Shown: positions 8,013 through 15,718 of the stretch, piece by piece
How the letters are laid out: each line of letters starts with the position of its first letter
How positions within the stretch are numbered: position 1 is the first letter of the stretch
Assembly (NCBI GenBank): GCA_903941105.1
Contig: CAJANL010000134.1
Coordinates: 1 to 35,589 of the forward strand
Direction: 5' to 3'
Origin: an uncultured Rhodospirillaceae bacterium
Lineage (GTDB): Bacteria; Pseudomonadota; Alphaproteobacteria; Rhodospirillales; Magnetospirillaceae
DNA length: 35,589 bases
Notes under the pieces: model-generated
The model's input: only the letters and a program-made list of their open reading frames with translations
Told to the model about the DNA's origin: nothing
Databases searched by the model: none
Translations under genes and position numbers: made by a program

Positions 8013-8546
8013 TCAGACCGTGGGGCTTTTTGCCAACACGCTCGCCCGCTTGCGCAGGCCGCACGAGAAGGCCAGCATGAAACGCAGGGCGTCCTGGGTC
8101 TCCGGCTTGGACAGCATCTTGATGGTACCGAGGAAGCCGCCGCCGGCGCCGGGGATGTTGCAGTGGTCGAGCGCATCCTCCATGGCCCCCTTGGCCTCGT
8201 GAGCCAGCGTCGCCAACTCCTCGGTACCGAGGTTGTTCCACATGTGCTCGACGAAGGAAAAGATCCGGTCGATCATGGCGTCGTTGGCGCTGGAGCGCAG
8301 CGCCTGCACCAAATAGACCAGATCCACTACGGTCTGCAGCGCCCCGGTCCGGTGCATGGTGCCGACGGTGTCGAGGAGGAACATCACCGCCTCCTTGATG
8401 TCGGGCTCATTGAGCTTGTCGACCACTTCCATGCCGTTGGCGGCGGTGGTGGCGAGGCGCTCAAGCATGCTGTCGGCCATGGAGTCGCTCACCGCCTTGC
8501 CCAGGCGGGCGAATTCGGAGGCGTCGATACGAGGTATCTCGGTCAT
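8013..8546 (-). CDS. DUF1641 family protein
   Basis: A 177-residue soluble, mostly helical protein of the DUF1641 type; the run AVMFLLDTVGTMHRTGAL followed by VVDLVYLVQALRSSANDAMIDRIF is what I recognise. DUF1641 proteins often sit beside sulfide:quinone oxidoreductase or flavoprotein genes, but their biochemical role is not established. Here the gene begins 13 bases after the SQR-like stop, so the two are surely co-transcribed. I chose ATG 8546 because AGGAGGG lies 7-8 bases upstream; an in-frame GTG three codons earlier would sit directly against that site. A single Cys in CNIPGAGGGF and another in FSCGLRKR are candidates for sulfur or partner contacts. A strong terminator follows. Confidence 0.85.
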   Translation of the reverse strand: MTEIPRIDASEFARLGKAVSDSMADSMLERLATTAANGMEVVDKLNEPDIKEAVMFLLDTVGTMHRTGALQTVVDLVYLVQALRSSANDAMIDRIFSFVEHMWNNLGTEELATLAHEAKGAMEDALDHCNIPGAGGGFLGTIKMLSKPETQDALRFMLAFSCGLRKRASVLAKSPTV

Positions 8547-8559
8547 GGCATCCACCCTC

Positions 8560-9699
8560 CTAGAGCAGGCCGCGGGCGGAGAGCCAGTACAAGCGGTTAT
8601 AGGCCAGCTTGAACCAGTGGATCATCTCCGACGGCGGGCCAGGGTTGGGGGGCGTGGTGTAGTTGAACCAAACATAGGTGCCGGTCTTCATCCCGGTCTC
8701 GACGAAGCAGAACACCTTGCCGTCGTAGTCGCGCGCCCAGCGGCCTTCCTGAATCAGCGAGACCAGATTGTCGATCAGCACATCGGCCTCGAAATGCGCG
8801 GTCGAGCCGGCCTTCGAGATCGGGATGTTGGTGGTGTCGCCGACGACGAAGACGTTTTCCGAGCCGTCGCGATGCAGCGTCTTGGTGTTGGTCGGCACCC
8901 AGCCGCCCTTGCCCAGTTCCGAATCGATGATGACCTGCGAGCCCGAATGCGGCGGGATGGTGATCAGCAGGTCGAAGGGCAGTTCGGAGCCTTCCATCGA
9001 GGTGATGGTCTTCTTCTCGGGATCGACGCTCTCGGTGTTGAAGAAGGTCTCATACTTGATGCCCACCCGGTCGAATTCCGGCTTGGCCCAATGCGCCACC
9101 GGCTCCAGGGCATGCAGGCGGCCGATGGGATAGGTGTAGGTGATCTCGCTCTTCTCCCACAGCCCGCGTCCCTTGAGGAAGTCGTGCAGCATGAAGGTGA
9201 CTTCCAGCGGTGCCACCGGGCACTTGTGCGGCGCGTTGACGTTGACCACGATCTTGCCGCCCTGGAAGGCATTCAGCGCATCGCGCAGCTTGCGGGCACC
9301 GTCGAGGTCGTAGAACCAGTGGCCCGCTTCCTTCATGCCGGGAATGCTCTGCGGCATGATGCGCGAGCCGGTGGCGAGCACCAGATAGTCGTATTTGAAG
9401 GTGCGGCCCTGCTCGGTGCTGACCTGATTCTTCTCCACGTCGATGTGCTTGGCCGGGTCGATGAAGAAGTTGACGCGGCGGTCGAGCACCTTGCGCTGGT
9501 CGCGGAACAGCTCGGCTTCGCGCATGCGGCCGAACGGCACGTAGAGCAGGCCCGGCTGATACATATGCTGGTCGGTGGTGCCCAGCAACGTCACGGTCAC
9601 GGCACCGGAGCGCAACTCGCTGACAAGCTGGCGGCACAGGCCATTGGCAACGATGGTACCGGCGAGGCCGCCACCGACGATCAGAATCGTCTTGGACAT
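8560..9699 (-). CDS. sqr: Sulfide:quinone oxidoreductase-like FAD enzyme
   Basis: Probably oxidises sulfide to sulfane sulfur and passes the electrons to membrane quinone. The 379-residue flavoprotein has an N-terminal FAD-binding Rossmann motif (ILIVGGGLAGTIVANGL, residues 5-21), the second dinucleotide fingerprint LVLATGSRIMPQSIPG (about 106-121), and the FAD-closing block ENVFVVGDTTNIPISKAGS (281-299). Cys160 in HKCPVAPLE and Cys331 in VFCFVE fit the two cysteines that carry the polysulfide bridge in SQR. The C-terminal part (MIHWFKLAYNRLYWLSARGLL) is amphipathic, as expected for membrane attachment. There is a strong Shine-Dalgarno, GGGAGGGAG, before the ATG. The gene lies between tusA-like and DUF1641 genes. 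The SQR subtype is uncertain, and relatives act on other sulfur substrates. Confidence 0.85.
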   Translation of the reverse strand: MSKTILIVGGGLAGTIVANGLCRQLVSELRSGAVTVTLLGTTDQHMYQPGLLYVPFGRMREAELFRDQRKVLDRRVNFFIDPAKHIDVEKNQVSTEQGRTFKYDYLVLATGSRIMPQSIPGMKEAGHWFYDLDGARKLRDALNAFQGGKIVVNVNAPHKCPVAPLEVTFMLHDFLKGRGLWEKSEITYTYPIGRLHALEPVAHWAKPEFDRVGIKYETFFNTESVDPEKKTITSMEGSELPFDLLITIPPHSGSQVIIDSELGKGGWVPTNTKTLHRDGSENVFVVGDTTNIPISKAGSTAHFEADVLIDNLVSLIQEGRWARDYDGKVFCFVETGMKTGTYVWFNYTTPPNPGPPSEMIHWFKLAYNRLYWLSARGLL

Positions 9700-9812
9700 T
9701 CTATCTCCCTCCCTCTCTGCGGAAGCACGCGTGGGCTGTTGTCTTACGGCCGTCTGTCGCGGCCTTCAGGTCGGCGGGGAACGGTTCGGCCCGCCCCCCC
9801 GCCAAAGTCGAC

Positions 9813-10043
9813 TTACTTCGCCTTGCGCACCACGACGGCCCAATGGCCATTCAGTTCAGTGGTGCCGACATAGGTGTGACCGACCTTGGCCACCCAGGCG
9901 GGAATATCGGTGACGGAACCCTTGTCGGACGACAGGATCTCGACCTCGTCACCGATTGCCGCCAATTTGAGTGCGGCGATAAGTTCCATCAGCGGCCCGG
10001 GGCAAAAGGCTCCGCGAGCGTCGATGGTCTGGCGTTCAGCCAT
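9813..10043 (-). CDS. TusA/SirA-family sulfur carrier
   Basis: A 76-residue cytosolic protein of the TusA fold. TusA-type proteins carry a persulfide on one conserved cysteine and hand sulfur between enzymes. The family signature is seen as DARGAFCPGPLMEL: Cys14 is the sulfur-carrying residue, and CPGP matches the CPxP helix start. The rest (KLAAIGDEVEILSSDKGS, AWVAKVGHTYVGTTE) follows the beta-alpha-beta layout. An ATG with GGAAGGA upstream gives the start. It lies 29 bases after the dsrE-like gene and 113 bases before the SQR-like gene; this context points to dissimilatory sulfur transfer rather than tRNA thiolation. A GC-rich inverted repeat (9773-9779 with 9797-9803) follows its stop. Confidence 0.9.
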   Translation of the reverse strand: MAERQTIDARGAFCPGPLMELIAALKLAAIGDEVEILSSDKGSVTDIPAWVAKVGHTYVGTTELNGHWAVVVRKAK

Positions 10044-10072
10044 GTTTCAGTCCTTCCGATACTAGAGATCGC

Positions 10073-10474
10073 CTAAATGGTTATCAACTCGCCGTTTTCC
10101 GCGTCGGCGAGAAAATGGGTAAGACCGGCGGCGCCGTCGAACAGGTCCTCGACCAGATCTTTCTCGACGTCCCAGTGCTTGAGGTCAAGGACCAGGGAGC
10201 AGGCATACATCTTCAGTTCACCCAGCATCTTGCCCTGGCCGAACAGCTCTATGGCGTCCGGAACCTTGGATATCATGAACAATTCGTGGAAATGCCCCCC
10301 GTGATAGCGCTGGGCCGGTGTCAGCCCGCGCTGGAAAGCCAGCAGGGCATTCATGGTGACGAACACCACCACCGGGCGGTCGGACACCGCCGCCACCGAG
10401 GCGGTCATCGCCGCCAATTGGATCTTTTCGTGCTCGCCCGAGCACAGCATGATGAAAAGTGTCTTGGCGGCCAT
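10073..10474 (-). CDS. DsrE-family sulfur-relay protein
   Basis: A 133-residue protein of the DsrE/DsrF-like fold, whose members bind or move sulfane sulfur in the cytoplasm. The N-terminal strand KTLFIMLCSGEHEKIQLA has Cys11. A second cysteine, Cys92 in KMYACSLVLDL, sits at the position of the active cysteine of DsrE-type proteins. The middle VVVFVTMNALLAF forms the core sheet. I chose ATG 10474; an upstream TTG (10522) would add 16 residues that do not look like the family and would lie at the expected transcription start. It is the first gene of the dsrE-tusA-sqr-DUF1641 unit, with a candidate promoter and operator directly upstream. Confidence 0.85.
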   Translation of the reverse strand: MAAKTLFIMLCSGEHEKIQLAAMTASVAAVSDRPVVVFVTMNALLAFQRGLTPAQRYHGGHFHELFMISKVPDAIELFGQGKMLGELKMYACSLVLDLKHWDVEKDLVEDLFDGAAGLTHFLADAENGELITI

Positions 10475-10527
10475 GGCTTTCCCCGTTTTGGTGCCTTTAT
10501 GTGCAAATGACCTTACCTTCAAAAATC

Positions 10528-10559
10528 ATTATATAACTCTCCTGCGGCGTTAAGCCGCA
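10528..10559 (-). promoter_or_regulatory. Candidate promoter and dyad operator of the sulfur module
   Basis: On the minus strand a perfect TATAAT lies at 10533-10528, about 55 bases upstream of the dsrE-like ATG. No good -35 box stands at 17 bp (GGCTTA). Instead a perfect inverted repeat, TGCGGC-GTTAA-GCCGCA (10543-10559), covers the -35 and spacer region. This layout suits control by a dimeric regulator. The regulator is not encoded nearby, and I do not recognise the site. Confidence 0.5.
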
Positions 10560-10723
10560 AGAGAATTCCATGCCTGGTGCGAGCGCCGACATCTCGTTGC
10601 GTGTCACGGACTTGGAGGGGGTGCACTTCCATGTTGCGGCCCCTCCGCCCCCCCCTTATTATGCCCGCCGAACGGCCGCCCCCCTGGCGGATCCGCCCCC
10701 CTTTTCGGAACATTCCGCCGGCC

Positions 10724-12598
10724 ATGCTCGACATCTTCCGCAAAGCGTCCAAGACCTGGGCCGTAAAGATCTTCTTCGCTCTGCTCGCCTTGAGCTTCGT
10801 GTCGTGGGGCGTCGGCGACTTCGTCCGCGGCGGCGCCGGCCGAGGCCCGGCCATCGAGGTGGGCAAGACCGCCATCTCGGCCGGCGAGGTGATGGCCGAA
10901 TTCAAGCGCGAGGTGGAACGGCTTCAGCCGCTGTTCGGCGGCAAGCTGACCCCCGAGGACGCGCGCAAGCTGGGCCTGCTGGACCGCACCATCGAATCGC
11001 TGGTGACCCGCACCCTGGTTGACGAGGCCGGCCGCTCGCTCGGGCTGTCCGCCAACGACGAGCAGATCCTGCGCCAAGTGACCTCCAACGCCGCCTTCCG
11101 GAACGAGCTGGGGCAGTTCGACCGCGACCTGTTCCGCCGCACCCTGGCGCGCGCCGGCTATTCCGAGGACGGTTTCCTCAAGGTGGAACGCGCCAACGTC
11201 ATTCGCCAGCAGATGGCCGAAGGGCTATCCTCCGGCGTGGTGGCGCCCTCGGTGCTGGTCGATCCCCTGCTGCACCATCGCGAGGAGCGCCGCACCGCCG
11301 AGCTGATTCAGGTCAACGACGACCAGATGCCCATGCCGCCGGCGCCCGAGGCCGCCATTGTCGAGCAGTACTACAAGGACAACACCGCCCACTTCATGGC
11401 GGCCGAGTTCCGCAAGCTGACCGTACTTCTGCTGCGCTCCGCCGACGTCGCCGACGAGGTGCTGGTCACCCCCGAAATGGTGGCCGAGGCCTACCAGCAG
11501 CGCCAGGACGAATTCAACACGCCGGAGCGCCGCCAGGTCTCGCAGTTGGTGCTCGACGACAAGGCCGCCGCCGACAAGGCCGCCGCCATGGTCGCCCGCG
11601 GCATGGACCTCAATGCCATCGCCAAGGCGCTGGACACCCAGGTGCTCGACATCGGCGTGGTGGAAAAGGGCGACCTGCCGGAGGAGCTGGCCGAGCCGGT
11701 ATTCGCCCAGGCCGCCAACACCATCAAACCGCCGATCAAGACGGCGCTGGGCTGGCATGTCATCCGCATCGCCGGCGTCCAGGCCGGCCGCACCCGCGCC
11801 CTGCCCGAGGTCAAGGGCCAGATCGAGCAGGACCTGCGCCGCGAGAAGTCGCTCGACGTGCTGTCCCAGTTCGCCACCAAGGTGGAGGACGCTTTGGGTG
11901 GCGGCGCCACCCTGGAGGAGGCCGCCAAGACCTTCAACCTGCGCACCCTCGCCATCGCCGCCGTCGACGCCCAGGGACGCGGCCCCAATGGCAAGCTGGT
12001 GGCCGACCTGCCCAAGAGCGACCAGTTCCTCGATGTCGCCTTCCACACCGAGCAGGGGACCGAGAGCCAACTCACCGAGATCGACGGCAACGGCTATTTC
12101 CTGCTGCGCGTCGATCAGGTGACCCAGCCGCAGCCCAAGCCGCTGGCCGAGGTCAGGGCCGAGGTGGTGGCCGCCCTGCAGGGTGAGAAACGTCACGCCG
12201 CCGCCCGCGAGCGCGCCGAGAAGATCGCCGAGCAGATGAAGACCGGCGAGCCCGCAACCAAGATCGCCCAGTCGTTCGGCGCCAAGACGCAGGTCACCGA
12301 GCCGTTCACCCGCGAGGGCGGTGCCGAGGCCGCCGGCCTCGCCCCCACCGTGGTGGCCGAGATGTTCCGCGTCCCGGTCGGCGGCGTCGGCATCGGCAGC
12401 ACCCAGAACGGCCATGTGGTGGCCCGCCTGGCCCGCGTCGTCCCCTTCGACCCGACCCGCTCGCAGACCGTCGCCGAGGCCGCTCGCCGCAAGGTGTCGC
12501 AGGCGGTGTCCGGCGACGTGGTGGACCAGTATGTCGCAGCCCTCAACGCCGCCATCGGCGTCAAGGTCGATCGCAGCCAGCTCAACCGCGAAGAGTAA
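10724..12598 (+). CDS. ppiD: PpiD-like membrane-anchored periplasmic folding factor (SurA_N/rotamase)
   Basis: A 624-residue protein, close to the length of PpiD. A short cytosolic N-terminus is followed by one membrane anchor (about residues 13-31, WAVKIFFALLALSFVSWGV), then a large periplasmic part. The SurA_N-like helical chaperone region runs to about 200 (LLDRTIESLVTRTLVDEAGR; FRNELGQFDRDLFRRTLARAGYSEDGF), with a parvulin-type domain at about 245-370 (ERRQVSQLVL, ALGWHVIRI) and a second helical region after it. It probably assists folding of secreted proteins; whether the rotamase is active is uncertain, since PpiD's domain is weak. I chose ATG 10724 because the anchor follows directly and upstream in-frame codons are low-complexity Pro/Arg. 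trpE starts 2 bases after its stop, an order found in other alphaproteobacteria. Confidence 0.88.
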   Translation: MLDIFRKASKTWAVKIFFALLALSFVSWGVGDFVRGGAGRGPAIEVGKTAISAGEVMAEFKREVERLQPLFGGKLTPEDARKLGLLDRTIESLVTRTLVDEAGRSLGLSANDEQILRQVTSNAAFRNELGQFDRDLFRRTLARAGYSEDGFLKVERANVIRQQMAEGLSSGVVAPSVLVDPLLHHREERRTAELIQVNDDQMPMPPAPEAAIVEQYYKDNTAHFMAAEFRKLTVLLLRSADVADEVLVTPEMVAEAYQQRQDEFNTPERRQVSQLVLDDKAAADKAAAMVARGMDLNAIAKALDTQVLDIGVVEKGDLPEELAEPVFAQAANTIKPPIKTALGWHVIRIAGVQAGRTRALPEVKGQIEQDLRREKSLDVLSQFATKVEDALGGGATLEEAAKTFNLRTLAIAAVDAQGRGPNGKLVADLPKSDQFLDVAFHTEQGTESQLTEIDGNGYFLLRVDQVTQPQPKPLAEVRAEVVAALQGEKRHAAARERAEKIAEQMKTGEPATKIAQSFGAKTQVTEPFTREGGAEAAGLAPTVVAEMFRVPVGGVGIGSTQNGHVVARLARVVPFDPTRSQTVAEAARRKVSQAVSGDVVDQYVAALNAAIGVKVDRSQLNREE

Positions 12599-12600
12599 CC

Positions 12601-14121
12601 ATGACCAGCCAGCCCGATCTCGACACCTTCACCGCCAGCTACGCAGCGGGAAGGCCTCTGGTGATCTGGCGCACCCTGGTCGCCGATCTCGAAACCCCGG
12701 TCTCGGCCTTCATGAAACTGGCCAACGGCCAGCCCAACTCCTTCCTGCTGGAGTCGGTGGAGGGCGGCGCCGTTCGCGGCCGCTATTCCATCCTGGGCAT
12801 GAAACCCGACCTGCTGTGGAAGTGCGTCGGCAACGAGGCCTGGATCAATCGCAACGCCCGTTTCGACAGCGAGGCCTACGAGCCCTGTCCGGTGGCGGTC
12901 GAGAAGGGTGCCCTGGCCAGCCTGCGCGCCCTGGTGGCGGAGTCCCGCATCGACATCCCGCCGCACCTGCCGCCCATGGCGGCCGGGGTGGTGGGCTACA
13001 TGACCTACGACATGATCCGTCTGGTCGAGAACCTGCCCAGCCCCAACCCGGACGTCATCAACGTCCCCGACGGCATCTTCATGCGCCCCACCGTCATGGC
13101 CATGTTCGACAACGTCAATGGCACCCTGACGGCGGTGGTGCCGGTGTGGCCGCGTAGCGGCGTCGACGCCAAGGCCGCCTGGGACCTCGCCTGCGAGCGG
13201 CTGGAGCATGTGGTCGAGGCGCTCGAACGCCCCCTGCCCCATGCCAGCGACTTCATCGACCGCGCCGGCCACGAGCCTACCCCGGTGCCGGGGGTGACCT
13301 CGGACGAATACTGCCGCATGGTGCTGAAGGCCAAGGAATACATCGCCGCCGGCGACATCTTCCAGGTGGTGCTGTCGCAGCGTCTGGCGGTGCCGTTCCG
13401 GCTGCCGCCATTCTCGCTGTATCGCGCCGTGCGGCGGATGAACCCCAGCCCGTTCCTGGTCTTCCTCGATTTCGGCGGCTTCCAGCTGGTGGCGTCGAGC
13501 CCGGAGATCCTGGTGCGGCTGCGCGACGGCAAGGTCACCGTCCGCCCCATCGCCGGCACCCGCCGCCGCGGCGCCACCGCCGCCGAGGATGAGGCGCTGG
13601 CCGCCGACCTGCTGGCCGACCCCAAGGAACTGGCCGAGCACCTGATGCTGCTGGACCTGGGCCGCAACGACGTCGGCCGGGTGGCCAAGATCGGCTCGGT
13701 GAAGGTCACCAAGAAGATGATCGTCGAATACTACTCGCACGTCATGCACATCGTCTCCAACGTCGAGGGCGACATCCGCGAGGATTGCGACGCCATGGAT
13801 GCCCTGATGGCCGGATTCCCGGCCGGCACCACCTCGGGGGCGCCCAAGATCAGGGCCATGGAGATCATCGACGAACTGGAGACCGAGCGCCGCAGCTTCT
13901 ACGCCGGGGCCATCGGCTATTTCGCCGGCAACGGCAACATGGACACCTGCATCGCGCTGCGCACCACCCTGGTCAAGGACGGCACCATGTACGTCCAGGC
14001 CGGCGCCGGCATCGTCGCCGACTCGGTTCCGGAATCGGAGCACGAGGAGTGCATGAACAAGGCCCGCGTCCTGATCCGCATCGCCGAGGACGCCATCAAC
14101 TACACCCAGGCGAAGCGGTAG
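12601..14121 (+). CDS. trpE: Anthranilate synthase component I
   Basis: With TrpG, converts chorismate and glutamine to anthranilate, the first step of tryptophan synthesis. The 506-residue product has the full length. The N-terminal domain has LLESVEGGAVRGRYSILG (about residues 50-67), part of the tryptophan feedback site (LLES). The chorismate-binding domain carries SSPEILVRLRDGKVTVRPIAGTRRRG, LADPKELAEHLMLLDLGRNDVGRV and FPAGTTSGAPKIRAMEII, which contain the catalytic and Mg-binding residues. It starts 2 bases after ppiD, so no leader peptide or attenuator can precede it directly. Its partner genes trpGDC lie 7 kb away beyond a mosaic segment, unlike the contiguous order common in related bacteria. 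A hairpin follows the stop. Confidence 0.97.
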   Translation: MTSQPDLDTFTASYAAGRPLVIWRTLVADLETPVSAFMKLANGQPNSFLLESVEGGAVRGRYSILGMKPDLLWKCVGNEAWINRNARFDSEAYEPCPVAVEKGALASLRALVAESRIDIPPHLPPMAAGVVGYMTYDMIRLVENLPSPNPDVINVPDGIFMRPTVMAMFDNVNGTLTAVVPVWPRSGVDAKAAWDLACERLEHVVEALERPLPHASDFIDRAGHEPTPVPGVTSDEYCRMVLKAKEYIAAGDIFQVVLSQRLAVPFRLPPFSLYRAVRRMNPSPFLVFLDFGGFQLVASSPEILVRLRDGKVTVRPIAGTRRRGATAAEDEALAADLLADPKELAEHLMLLDLGRNDVGRVAKIGSVKVTKKMIVEYYSHVMHIVSNVEGDIREDCDAMDALMAGFPAGTTSGAPKIRAMEIIDELETERRSFYAGAIGYFAGNGNMDTCIALRTTLVKDGTMYVQAGAGIVADSVPESEHEECMNKARVLIRIAEDAINYTQAKR

Positions 14122-14130
14122 CCTGATACT

Positions 14131-14160
14131 CGATGTCACGCCGCCCGTGGCGTCACATCG
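14131..14160 (+). terminator. Hairpin after trpE
   Basis: Bases 14131-14142 pair with 14149-14160 (12-bp arms with one C:C mismatch) around the loop GCCCGT, ten bases after the trpE stop. No T-run follows. It probably ends or stabilises the ppiD-trpE transcript. It also overlaps the 3' end of an antitoxin remnant on the other strand. Confidence 0.5.
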
Positions 14161-14250
14161 CGGGCGATCTCGTCGCCGGCCTTGGACAGGTCATACGCGC
14201 TCTGGAGATTCAACCAGAACTGCGGCGTGGTGCAAAATAGCGGGCCAACC
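14136..14250 (-). pseudogene. Remnant of a HigA-type (XRE family) antitoxin, frameshifted
   Basis: Reading the minus strand gives ALRLARYF (about 14241-14218), then, after a shift of one base, TTPQFWLNLQSAYDLSKA and a TGA at 14138-14136. Joined, these match the C-terminal part of HigA/VapI-type antitoxins, which typically read ALRLARYFGTTPQFWLNLQ. One base is missing where the Gly codon would be (TTT GC ACC). No helix-turn-helix start and no HigB toxin gene is visible upstream, so only the 3' fragment survives. The upper boundary is approximate. Confidence 0.75.
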
Positions 14251-14356
14251 GCAGGGCGGCCGCGCGCCAGCGCGAGCCTCGACGCGGAGCACGGCCGGTT
14301 CATCCGAAAAATCATTCAAACACGGTTGCTCAATGGCCGTCGGTAATTCTGACGCC

Positions 14357-14557
14357 CTACGCCGCGCCCTCATAGCCGAACCCCGCCTCGTCCACCGCCG
14401 TCTTGACCTGCTCGTCGCTGGCGCCGTCGACGGTGACGCTGGCGGTGGCGAGGTCGATCTTGACGGTGGCGCCGGGTGCCGCGGCCTTGATGGCCCGCTC
14501 CACCGAACCGGCGCAGCCGCCGCAGGTCATTCCGGTCACCTTGTAGGTCTTGGCCAT
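14357..14557 (-). CDS. CopZ-like heavy-metal-associated domain protein
   Basis: A 66-residue single HMA-domain protein, probably a copper(I) chaperone that delivers the ion to the CopA ATPase encoded upstream. The metal site is GMTCGGCAGSVERAI, with the CxxC cysteines at about residues 12 and 15, and the rest follows the beta-alpha-beta-beta-alpha-beta plan (ATVKIDLATASVTVDG, DEAGFGYEG). Two starts are possible: ATG 14563 overlaps the upstream stop as ATGA but touches the AGGAGG site; ATG 14557 has that site 6 bases upstream, so I prefer it. It is the last gene of the copA-deacetylase-copZ series. It resembles the HMA domain at the start of CopA. Confidence 0.9.
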   Translation of the reverse strand: MAKTYKVTGMTCGGCAGSVERAIKAAAPGATVKIDLATASVTVDGASDEQVKTAVDEAGFGYEGAA

Positions 14558-14559
14558 GG

Positions 14560-15660
14560 TCATCCTCCTGGAGTGAATGTCTTGATGATGGCGGATACCG
14601 GCACCAGCACGAAGCCACGCCCCTCCAGGCCGGGCAGCCAGGTGGACAGGGCCTCGATGGTGGCGTCGTGGGGGTGGCCGATGGCGATGGCATGGCCGTG
14701 TTTGCGGGCGTGCGCCTCCACCTTGGCCAATTGGGTCCGCACCGCGCCGATATCCTGGTCGTTGTCGAGGAAGATGTGGCGGACGGCGAACGGAACGCCG
14801 TAACGCCGCGCCAGTTCCGGTGCAACGCTCTTGTCGGTGGTGACGGAATCGACGAAGGCGAGACCGCGGCGACGCATCTCCTCCATCACCACCCGCATGC
14901 CGTTCTTATCGCCGGTGAAGCGGCTGCCCATGTGGTTGTTGACGCCGATGAATCCGTCGAAGCGGCTCAGGCCCCAGTCGATGCGCCGCCGCAGTTCCTC
15001 GGGCGACAGGCCGACCTCCAGCACATCGGGACCGGGGTCGTAGTGGCCGTCCAGCGGCTGCATGGGCATGTGCACCATCAACTCGTGACCGCGGCCACGC
15101 CCCTGCGCGGCCTGGCGCGGCAGGTCCTCGGCATAGGTCATCCACGCCAGGGTCAGGGGCGACCGCAGGGCCACCACCCGCTCGCTGCGCCTCTTGTCGA
15201 CGCCGAGGTCGTCGATGATCACGGCGATGACCGGCTGGCCGGTGGTCTGGGGCGCCGGCACCGCAAAGCGCGTCCAGGCCGGGGCGTTGAAAGCCGTGGG
15301 CCGGACCGAGGGCTGCGGCAGGATCAGCGGCACCGCCGCCACCTCGGGTTCCGGGTCGGCACCGGGGCGCGGCGGGGCCGGAGCATGGGGGGGCGGAAGG
15401 GACTCATCCTCATCGCCCATGGGCTGGGAGGCGGTTGCGGCCTCGCGGCGCGGCGGGCGATCAAGGGCGGCAGGCTGCTCGACGACGGGAGCGGGAGCGA
15501 CCGCCACCTTGGCCGGCTTGCCGAGTTGGCCGAGACCCCAGCCGATTCCCAGGCCAGCCGCCAGCACCCCCACCAACACCAGCGGAATCAGCCAGCGGTG
15601 GTGGTCGGAGTCGGACTTCTTGCGCTCCATCAACATCCGCCGGACATCACGCCGCGCCAT
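14560..15660 (-). CDS. Divergent polysaccharide deacetylase family protein
   Basis: A 366-residue membrane-anchored protein of the divergent polysaccharide deacetylase family (DUF610, PF04748). A short basic N-terminus is followed by one membrane segment (about residues 23-44, WLIPLVLVGVLAAGLGIGWG), a Pro/Ala-rich linker to about 140, and the catalytic-type domain (about 145-366). Family blocks include VIAVIIDDLGVDKRRSE, with the Asp pair, HELMVHMPMQP, GVNNHMGSRFT, with the metal-binding type histidine, FVDSVTTDKS and AIAIGHPHDATI. Members are periplasmic and thought to act on cell-envelope glycans; no substrate is established here. It lies 58 bases after copA and overlaps or abuts the CopZ-like gene, an odd partner for two copper genes. 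Confidence 0.9.
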   Translation of the reverse strand: MARRDVRRMLMERKKSDSDHHRWLIPLVLVGVLAAGLGIGWGLGQLGKPAKVAVAPAPVVEQPAALDRPPRREAATASQPMGDEDESLPPPHAPAPPRPGADPEPEVAAVPLILPQPSVRPTAFNAPAWTRFAVPAPQTTGQPVIAVIIDDLGVDKRRSERVVALRSPLTLAWMTYAEDLPRQAAQGRGRGHELMVHMPMQPLDGHYDPGPDVLEVGLSPEELRRRIDWGLSRFDGFIGVNNHMGSRFTGDKNGMRVVMEEMRRRGLAFVDSVTTDKSVAPELARRYGVPFAVRHIFLDNDQDIGAVRTQLAKVEAHARKHGHAIAIGHPHDATIEALSTWLPGLEGRGFVLVPVSAIIKTFTPGG

Positions 15661-15718
15661 GGGGATCCTTGTTGTGTGACCGCCTCGATGACGGCTGAAG
15701 TGCGCCTGCGTTATACCC

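Noticed and set aside
9773..9803. GC-rich inverted repeat after the tusA-like gene as an intrinsic terminator
   Set aside because: The arms are only GC runs (GGCGGGG/CCCCGCC) with a 17-base loop and no T-run, so the evidence is too weak to split tusA from sqr.
8356..9873. 505-codon plus-strand frame opposite the SQR-like gene
   Set aside because: It covers a recognisable flavoprotein gene on the minus strand and has no family features of its own.
12193..14139. 648-codon minus-strand frame opposite ppiD/trpE
   Set aside because: It is a shadow of trpE codons; the composition is typical of antisense frames in GC-rich DNA, and no motif is present.
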